Part shown: positions 1 through 4,666 of the stretch, in pieces
Layout of the letters: each line of letters starts with the position of its first letter
Position numbering within the stretch: position 1 is the first letter of the stretch
The notes under the pieces: model-generated
What the model saw: the letters and a program-made list of their open reading frames with translations, nothing else
What the model was told of the DNA's origin: nothing
Database searches by the model: none
Assembly (NCBI GenBank): GCA_004525155.1
Contig: SPDA01000144.1
Span: forward strand, 1-5,928
DNA: 5,928 bases
From: Spirochaetales bacterium
Lineage (GTDB): Bacteria; Spirochaetota; Spirochaetia; SPDA01
Direction: 5' to 3'
Position numbers and translations under genes: made by a program

Positions 1-47
1 CAAAGCAGGCATAAAAGATAAGCCGGTTTTATCGCTGCGGTCTTCAT
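1..47 (-). CDS. N-terminus of a possible exported protein, cut by the left edge
   Basis: Reading the minus strand, an ATG at 47-45 opens a frame that stays open to the edge and gives MKTAAIKPAYLLCLL. A basic N-terminus running into a hydrophobic leucine-rich stretch with a cysteine resembles the start of a signal peptide or lipoprotein signal, but too little is visible to be sure. An in-frame stop at 62-60 makes this ATG the first possible ATG start. It lies 20 bp after the stop of the DUF4416 gene on the same strand, so the two could be co-transcribed. There is no clear Shine-Dalgarno sequence in front of it. The function cannot be judged, and a chance open frame of this length is quite possible. 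Confidence 0.4.
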   Translation of the reverse strand, partial: MKTAAIKPAYLLCLL

Positions 48-67
48 GATTAAGAAGTACTACGGCG

Positions 68-610
68 CTATTCGCTCTGCTGCTTCAATTGTTCCCGGAA
101 AATATTTCGAATTTCCATGAGGATGTCCTGATAAACTTCCGTCCTGAAATCGGGATAGGTCCAGGGCAGGGCCTGAAAATTTTTACGCTGGTAGAGCAGG
201 GTCAATTCCGCGTAAATGCCGGCATCCAGCGGTATCCTGTGGGCGTTATCTTTGGTCGTGGCAAGGATAAACCTGCTTAAGTTGAGGATGCCCGGATCGA
301 TATTAACACTGCGTTTTTCCTCCTCCATGAATCTGTGTTCCAGGGCATTGGTCTTCATTTTTATCTTCGAAAGAGCAGATGGATCCACCGGTTCTCTGAA
401 AGAGAGGAAGACCCTGAGAATTTCGTGACCCATTTCCCCGCTGTAATAACCGGTATAAGTAAAGGGCAGTGCCGGACTTTCATAGTCCACTGACCCGAAA
501 GCTTCAGTAAGTGAATTTTTGGCTTCTGTGAAGAGTTGAGGAAAATTGCCGCTTCTCAGGAGCAGCCCTGTTACCAGTTTCCAGGGTTCAAAATTTTTTT
601 CAAGACCCAT
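68..610 (-). CDS. DUF4416 family protein, function unknown
   Basis: This 180-residue protein matches my memory of DUF4416, a family of small soluble bacterial proteins without an assigned function, and its length is the usual one. Recognisable family features, counted from the chosen start, are a KLVTGLLL strand near residue 11, FTYTGYYSGEMG at 50-61, a TNALE segment at 87-91, and the long conserved C-terminal part: NIDPG (103-107), LATTKDNAHRI (116-126), GIYAELTLLY (131-140) and LPWTYPD (148-154). No signal peptide or membrane segment is seen. The conserved polar residues (D105, T118, K120, D121, H124, R125) look like a possible binding or active site, which is inference. The frame stays open upstream to an ATG at 796, but that part overlaps the divergent gene and lacks family features, so the ATG at 610-608 is preferred. 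No Shine-Dalgarno sequence precedes it. Confidence 0.88.
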   Translation of the reverse strand: MGLEKNFEPWKLVTGLLLRSGNFPQLFTEAKNSLTEAFGSVDYESPALPFTYTGYYSGEMGHEILRVFLSFREPVDPSALSKIKMKTNALEHRFMEEEKRSVNIDPGILNLSRFILATTKDNAHRIPLDAGIYAELTLLYQRKNFQALPWTYPDFRTEVYQDILMEIRNIFREQLKQQSE

Positions 611-616
611 AAGTAA

Positions 617-645
617 AGTATAAAGGCTTTTCCCTGCCCTGGAAA
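617..645 (-). promoter_or_regulatory. Putative promoter of the DUF4416 gene
   Basis: On the minus strand TTTCCA (645-640) and TATACT (622-617) are separated by 17 bp. The -10 box is good (5 of 6 to consensus) and the -35 box is weak. Only six bases separate the -10 box from the ATG at 610, so transcription would begin at or next to the start codon. This was read by eye only. Confidence 0.4.
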
Positions 646-656
646 GCAGTGTAATC

Positions 657-685
657 TTGTAAGTAATGAGTTTATCCGTTAATCT
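657..685 (+). promoter_or_regulatory. Putative promoter of the unknown helical protein gene
   Basis: TTGTAA (657-662) and TAATCT (680-685) lie 17 bp apart, and the ATG at 693 follows after seven bases. A second candidate sits one step upstream: TTTCCC (629-634), 17 bp, TAATCT (652-657), then eight bases to the alternative ATG at 666. Both match the consensus poorly (the -10 boxes only 3 of 6), so either could be chance. The choice between them is tied to the uncertain start codon. Confidence 0.25.
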
Positions 686-692
686 GACTGTC

Positions 693-2093
693 ATGAATGA
701 AAGCAGTGATTTTCTTTCCATGCTGGAGGAAGCGCTTTCCCAGCGCAGGGAGTTTTTAAATAAGAATGTTCTGCCGGTTTTAAGGGACAATTTCAAATCC
801 TTCCACAGCTCTTTCCATAGCCTCTACAGCATTCTCCTTAGAAAATCCCTGGTAAAGGAAGATCATTATAAATTCGACAAGAAATCTTCCGAGATTAAGA
901 TACCCGACGATTCGCCCTTTACGGAGTCCACAAAAATGGACAGTTTAAGCGTACGCATGTCGGATTTTGAAAGCCAGCTCGAATTTATCGACAGTTACTA
1001 CCAGTACGACCTCGATTTTCTGAACATGGGCCGTGTCAAGCTGCTTGCCGGGCTTATCAAGTATTACTCATGGGAGAATTTATCGGAGAACGCGCCGAAT
1101 CCCAATACGAGAATTTTGGCCGAAGCCCTCAGCAGGATAAAAATAGGTGCTGATACCCTTTCCAATAATATCATTGCCGATGCCAGGACCCAGTCTGCGA
1201 AAGTCACTATGGATATAGCCGCCCTATTAAAGGATGTGGCTATGTATCTCAGGGAAAACTACAAGTACGAAATCCGTAAAACGCTTCTGCCCGCATGCAG
1301 GCTTTCGAGACAGGATGACAACATGCGGATCATCAGGCAGAAATTTCCCCAGGTAATGGGCGGAAAGCCTTTTTATCCGGAACTCATCCAGGAATTACTC
1401 GAGGAAGATTTCGGCAAAGATGACAGCGGCCTCAAGAGCAGACTGCTCGACTCCCTGCGGGTCCAGGAAGAAAAACAGGTGAGGGAAACGGAGTCCCAGT
1501 CGTTTCTTGACATCCTGCTGGATGGAGTCCGGGCCCTCGCGGCAGGCAGCGTCCACCTGGAGGAAGCGGCGAAAAAACTTCAGGAAACCCAGAATTTACT
1601 TATTAATAAAAAACTTTCATTCGGCGAGCGGTTCAGACGGTGGCTTAGGAGATTATCCAGCAAGGAGTCGGAGCAGTTCATCTATAATGTGGAGTATGTT
1701 GATTCGCGAACAAACACAAGCAAGAAAGCCAGGCTGGATTACCGCAGGTTTATGGACCAGCTGGCAAGAAGAACCAGGAATCTCTCATCCCTTGCAAGCA
1801 GAAAGAATCCCGCTTTTCAGAAACTCGCGGCCGCCCCGGAAGATAAGGTGCTTCAGTTCCTGTCTTCCAGCCTGGATGACGTACAGGTAATTCTGCGGAC
1901 GCTTCCCGCCGTGGATGCCTATTTCCGAGGCGAACTGTCGTCTGCACAGCGGAATATCGTTCTCGGCATCAAAGTTGAAATTAACGCGATTAAGAACAGT
2001 TATATCAAGGCAAACCAGAAACGTCATGAATACATTTCCAGAAAGGAAGAAAACGATCAGCTTAAAAAACTGGGAGTCGATACGGATTCCTGA
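693..2093 (+). CDS. Uncharacterised large helical soluble protein
   Basis: I do not recognise this protein of about 466 residues. It has no signal peptide, no membrane helix and no obvious enzyme motif. It is rich in charged residues and leucine and reads as nearly all alpha-helix. Counted from the ATG at 693, notable parts are an acidic, serine-rich segment near 65-95, a tyrosine-rich stretch with IDSYYQYDLDFLNMG near 99-113, a helical block near 138-190, a very basic patch RFRRWLRRL near 313-321, and a helical C-terminus ending in a lysine- and glutamate-rich tail. A cytoplasmic scaffold or cytoskeleton-associated role would fit, but nothing proves it. The start could also be the ATG at 666, adding nine residues; neither has a Shine-Dalgarno sequence. 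I prefer 693 because the upstream nine residues look unlike the hydrophilic body and the better-spaced promoter candidate points there. The gene diverges from the DUF4416 gene and converges on pyrBI. Confidence 0.8.
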   Translation: MNESSDFLSMLEEALSQRREFLNKNVLPVLRDNFKSFHSSFHSLYSILLRKSLVKEDHYKFDKKSSEIKIPDDSPFTESTKMDSLSVRMSDFESQLEFIDSYYQYDLDFLNMGRVKLLAGLIKYYSWENLSENAPNPNTRILAEALSRIKIGADTLSNNIIADARTQSAKVTMDIAALLKDVAMYLRENYKYEIRKTLLPACRLSRQDDNMRIIRQKFPQVMGGKPFYPELIQELLEEDFGKDDSGLKSRLLDSLRVQEEKQVRETESQSFLDILLDGVRALAAGSVHLEEAAKKLQETQNLLINKKLSFGERFRRWLRRLSSKESEQFIYNVEYVDSRTNTSKKARLDYRRFMDQLARRTRNLSSLASRKNPAFQKLAAAPEDKVLQFLSSSLDDVQVILRTLPAVDAYFRGELSSAQRNIVLGIKVEINAIKNSYIKANQKRHEYISRKEENDQLKKLGVDTDS

Positions 2094-2107
2094 CCGCGGC
2101 GCCGCGG
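2094..2107. repeat. Perfect 14-bp GC-only palindrome between convergent stop codons
   Basis: CCGCGGCGCCGCGG is its own reverse complement and starts directly after the stop codon of the unknown helical protein gene. It ends four bases before the last base of the pyrBI stop codon. As RNA it could fold into a 5-bp all-GC stem with a four-base loop from either strand, but no T-run follows in either direction, so a standard intrinsic terminator is not supported. Its first 12 bases recur at 4568-4579. Confidence 0.75.
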
Positions 2108-2111
2108 TACC

Positions 2112-3623
2112 TCAGTGCTGTTCCACCGGCAGGATTGCCTGGGGAATTGCGCGCCTGTAATCCTCGAGTTCCCCTGGAGAGACTTTGCGGTTTATTACCC
2201 TGTATTCACGCCGGCAGTAGCGGCAGCGGAGGATTCCTTCGTCGTTATAAAAGCGCGGCGGCACGTCTTCCGGAATGATCCTGGTTATGCAGTTGGTATT
2301 CCCGCACAGCAGGTATACGAATTTTTCGGTTACCTTTCCATTGCGAATATAGTTGACGGTAGGTTCGGGGGAGAGCAGGGCCAGGGATTTGAGCTCCCGT
2401 TCCGTCAGCTCCTTGAGATTTGTTTTAAGAAAGGGATTTTTTTTACCTGTTATGGCCGCGGTGATGCATGAATAGCCCTTGTCCTCGAGACCGAGGACAT
2501 CGTCTATATCCCGCCTTAAGCCGGGTTTGAGGTGGTCTAATACCACGCCTTCGGTAATCTTGTCGATGAACATATCGTGCTTTCTGTCTTCGTGGATTCT
2601 GCGCGGAAGCCGGTTGTTGCCTTCACAGAGTTTCTGAGGCAGGGAATCGTTGAAGTGAATATAGTCTCCGTCCTTGAGCATTTCGTAAAGAAGGGCCTTT
2701 CTCATGAAAATGCCGAATTCGGCCTGTTTGAAGAAACTCTGGGCCCGGCTGAAAAAAACCTGGTAGTCTATTTCCGCGATTTCGCTGTTTACGGGAAGGG
2801 GATGGAGGATCTTCACATCCAGCCCTTCCACTTTCTGCAGATCGATGCGGTAGAGCCGCATCATCTCGATAATCCTTGCCTGGCTAATGCCTTCCATCCT
2901 CTCCAGCTGGGGCCTCGTCATGTAGTAGTACTGAACCTGCTTCATGACATCCTTTACCGCGGCCTCCCGCACCACCTTGACGTTCCTGCGGGCAAGCATG
3001 TCCGAAAGGTCCGGGGGCATGCCGAGGAAATCCTCCGCCGCCCAGCGGATGGTGATGTTTTTAAAATGCGAGAGGGCGAGGCTCAAGGAACGGATCGTAC
3101 GGCCGTGAGAGAGATCACCGCCGAATCCTATGGATATGCCGTCCAGATTATTATTGTTAAGCATGTAAAGGGTCAGGAGATCCAGGAGCGCCTGGGTGGG
3201 GTGCTCGTTTTTGCCGTCGCCGCCGTTTATGACGGGACTGGCAGATATATCCGCTGCCCATTGCAGGGAACCGTCCAGCGGGTGGCGCATGACAATGACA
3301 TCGAAATGGTTGGCGCCCATCATCATGATCGTGTCCCGGATGGTTTCTTTTTTCATGACCGAGGTTCCTTCGGTGCCGGAAAAACCGTCCGATTGTCCCC
3401 CGAGTTCCCTCATGGCGGTAATGAAACTGGCGCGCGTTCTTGTGCTGGGTTCATAGAACATCGATGCGAGGCTGCGGAATCTGCAGGTATCCGAAAGGGA
3501 ATAACGCTTCCCCGATTTTTCAAGATCGTGCATGTGCCTGCCCGCTTCGCAAAGGTAGAGAATCTGGGAGGCGGTGAAGTCCGTTATGGAGATTATGTCC
3601 GTATGTGAAAAGGTGGTTTGCAT
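2112..3623 (-). CDS. pyrBI: Fused aspartate carbamoyltransferase, catalytic plus regulatory chains
   Basis: This 503-residue cytoplasmic enzyme should join carbamoyl phosphate to aspartate, the first committed step of pyrimidine synthesis. The catalytic part (about 1-322) carries STRTR (60-64), S88 and K92 of the 80s loop, R113, HPTQ (141-144), R175, TRPQ (236-239) and HPLP (274-277), all aligning with E. coli PyrB active-site residues. A linker of about 25 residues leads to a PyrI-like part (about 349-483). D363, H364, K400 and K434 align with the E. coli nucleotide-site residues D19, H20, K60 and K94, and C440, C445, C467 and C470 form the zinc site (C-x4-C, x21, C-x2-C). A tail of about 20 residues extends past the usual PyrI end. 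E. coli has two separate chains; fused forms are known, for example in Thermotoga. The start fits because DIISITDF matches the PyrB N-terminus. No leader for attenuation is visible. Confidence 0.97.
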   Translation of the reverse strand: MQTTFSHTDIISITDFTASQILYLCEAGRHMHDLEKSGKRYSLSDTCRFRSLASMFYEPSTRTRASFITAMRELGGQSDGFSGTEGTSVMKKETIRDTIMMMGANHFDVIVMRHPLDGSLQWAADISASPVINGGDGKNEHPTQALLDLLTLYMLNNNNLDGISIGFGGDLSHGRTIRSLSLALSHFKNITIRWAAEDFLGMPPDLSDMLARRNVKVVREAAVKDVMKQVQYYYMTRPQLERMEGISQARIIEMMRLYRIDLQKVEGLDVKILHPLPVNSEIAEIDYQVFFSRAQSFFKQAEFGIFMRKALLYEMLKDGDYIHFNDSLPQKLCEGNNRLPRRIHEDRKHDMFIDKITEGVVLDHLKPGLRRDIDDVLGLEDKGYSCITAAITGKKNPFLKTNLKELTERELKSLALLSPEPTVNYIRNGKVTEKFVYLLCGNTNCITRIIPEDVPPRFYNDEGILRCRYCRREYRVINRKVSPGELEDYRRAIPQAILPVEQH

Positions 3624-3633
3624 GGCGTGTGAC

Positions 3634-3662
3634 AGTATATATAAAAATTATTCCCTTGACCA
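3634..3662 (-). promoter_or_regulatory. Putative pyrBI promoter
   Basis: On the minus strand TGGTCA (3662-3657, 4 of 6 to consensus) and TATACT (3639-3634, 5 of 6) are separated by 17 bp within an AT-rich stretch. Ten bases separate the -10 box from the ATG, so the 5' leader would be only about three bases. That leaves no room for a leader-peptide attenuator like that of E. coli pyrBI, or for a PyrR-type RNA switch, if this is the promoter used. Confidence 0.5.
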
Positions 3663-3684
3663 GAATGCAATCCGGGAACATAGT
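3656..3684 (+). promoter_or_regulatory. Putative transporter-gene promoter overlapping the pyrBI -35 box
   Basis: TTGACC (3656-3661, 5 of 6) and CATAGT (3679-3684, 4 of 6) are 17 bp apart, and the ATG at 3692 follows after seven bases. The -35 box covers nearly the same bases as the divergent pyrBI -35 box, because TTGACCA reads TGGTCAA on the other strand. Confidence 0.4.
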
Positions 3685-3691
3685 AGGCATC

Positions 3692-4585
3692 ATGGTTTTA
3701 CAGTTTTTGCTGCTCCTGCTCGGCGTCTGTGCCGGCGCTTCTTCCATAATCATGGTAAAAGCCTCCACCCTTCACCCTGTTCTGCTTGCCTCCTACCGGC
3801 AGTTCGCCGCGGTAATTTTTCTTCTCCCCCTGTTTTTCCGGGATCTGAAAAAGAAAAAAATTCCCCTGTCGCCGGCACTCCTGAAGCCGGCACTTCTGCC
3901 GGGTATGGCCCTTTCCCTTCATTTCATCACCTGGTTTTTCGGGGCCAGGATGACCCTCTCCGCCAATACCACACTGATAGTGAACATGGCGCCGATCGTC
4001 ATGCCCTTTTTCGCCTTCCTCTTTCTTAAGGAAGTGATCAACGGGCCGGAGCTTGCCGGGACCGTTCTCGCCCTTGCGGGCGCCGCGCTGCTGGCGGTAT
4101 TCGATTTTCACATAAGCCGGGAAACCTTTTCCGGGGATATGCTCTCCTTCATTTCGATGATATTTTTCTCGGTCTATTTCACCCTGGGCAGGAGGAACAG
4201 GGGATCCTCCGGGCTCTGGGTTTACCTCGTTCCCGTGTACGCCGTGAGCGGCCTCTGTTCCTTCCTGGCAAGCCTTTTTTTTGTAAAGCCCTGGGAGGGC
4301 TTGAACGGGCATAATATTTTGATGACCATACTGCTTGCCCTGATAAGTACCGTTGCAGGGCATTCCATATTGAATCATGCGGCGAAAGTGTTCAGAATTC
4401 AAACCGTTACCCTTGTCAATATGAGCCAGTTTATTTTCGGCGGTCTTTTTGGCTATGTGTTCTTTAACGAAATACCCAAACGTTTTTTCTACGCAGCTTC
4501 CCTGTTTATAACTGCGGGAACGGTGGTAGTGGTCCTTTTTTCCGGGTTGAAGCATAACAGAAACAGGCCGCGGCGCCGCCCGTAA
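3692..4585 (+). CDS. EamA/DMT-superfamily membrane transporter
   Basis: This 297-residue inner-membrane protein has the size and layout of EamA-type drug/metabolite transporters, which move small metabolites such as amino acids or their relatives across the membrane. About ten hydrophobic helices form two repeats, roughly residues 5-138 and 148-285, each closing with the family-type motif FLKEVI (111-116) or FFNEIPK (257-263) before a last hairpin of helices. A KKKK loop near 53-56 and an arginine-rich end (RPRRRP) suggest cytoplasmic positions. The substrate cannot be told from sequence. The frame extends upstream to a GTG at 3605, but that would start inside pyrBI and add a stretch unlike the family N-terminus. 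The ATG at 3692 puts the first helix right at the N-terminus; ATG 3665 is a second choice. It diverges from pyrBI, 68 bp apart, so joint regulation is possible, though a role in pyrimidine metabolism is only a guess. Confidence 0.9.
   Translation: MVLQFLLLLLGVCAGASSIIMVKASTLHPVLLASYRQFAAVIFLLPLFFRDLKKKKIPLSPALLKPALLPGMALSLHFITWFFGARMTLSANTTLIVNMAPIVMPFFAFLFLKEVINGPELAGTVLALAGAALLAVFDFHISRETFSGDMLSFISMIFFSVYFTLGRRNRGSSGLWVYLVPVYAVSGLCSFLASLFFVKPWEGLNGHNILMTILLALISTVAGHSILNHAAKVFRIQTVTLVNMSQFIFGGLFGYVFFNEIPKRFFYAASLFITAGTVVVVLFSGLKHNRNRPRRRP
4568..4579. repeat. Second copy of the GC-only 12-mer with a 10-bp palindromic core
   Basis: CCGCGGCGCCGC is identical to positions 2094-2105. Here the perfect palindrome covers only GCGGCGCCGC (4570-4579), because the next two bases differ. 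It lies inside the last codons of the transporter gene, encoding part of the arginine-rich tail, and ends three bases before the stop codon. Confidence 0.65.
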
Positions 4586-4623
4586 CACGCAGTTCCACAC
4601 TATATTTATTTGCGAAAGTCGTA

Positions 4624-4629
4624 TATACT
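4624..4629 (+). promoter_or_regulatory. Putative -10 box of the CHASE2 gene
   Basis: TATACT lies in an AT-rich stretch and is the same hexamer proposed for pyrBI and the DUF4416 gene. No convincing -35 box stands 16-19 bp upstream. Initiation a few bases downstream would give a leader of about 30 bases, unlike the other genes in this window. Confidence 0.35.
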
Positions 4630-4651
4630 TTTTTACAAATCCATATGCTAT

Positions 4652-4655
4652 GGAG
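4652..4655 (+). promoter_or_regulatory. Ribosome-binding site of the CHASE2 gene
   Basis: GGAG stands 11 bases before the ATG at 4667. The spacing is a little long but usable. It is the only clear Shine-Dalgarno-type sequence at a complete start region in this window and supports this start. Confidence 0.5.
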
Positions 4656-4666
4656 TGATAAGAATA

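Noticed and set aside
611..796. N-terminal extension of the DUF4416 frame up to an ATG at 796
   Set aside because: The extra 62 residues overlap the divergent gene and lie before the start of family similarity. The product from 610 already has the usual family length.
2094..2111. Bidirectional intrinsic terminator at the convergent gap
   Set aside because: The palindrome could form a short GC stem, but neither strand has the run of T residues expected after a standard terminator.
2481..2498. Perfect 7-bp inverted repeat (GTCCTCG, four-base loop, CGAGGAC), a possible hairpin
   Set aside because: It falls inside the PyrI-like coding part, where the codons for VLGLED account for it. No T-run or regulatory context follows, so chance plus coding constraint is enough.
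2577..3608. Long open frame of 343 codons on the plus strand, opposite pyrBI
   Set aside because: It lies wholly antisense to a confidently identified enzyme gene, shows no family resemblance and has a composition typical of a shadow frame (rich in H, G, E and R).
3605..3691. GTG start at 3605 for the transporter
   Set aside because: It would overlap the start of divergent pyrBI and place 29 unrelated residues before the first helix; the ATG at 3692 is the better fit.
4567..4634. Intrinsic terminator after the transporter from the GC-rich palindrome and the downstream T-run (4629-4634)
   Set aside because: The T-run is about 50 bases from the palindrome, too far for a standard hairpin-plus-U-tract terminator, and it fits better as part of the AT-rich promoter region of the CHASE2 gene.
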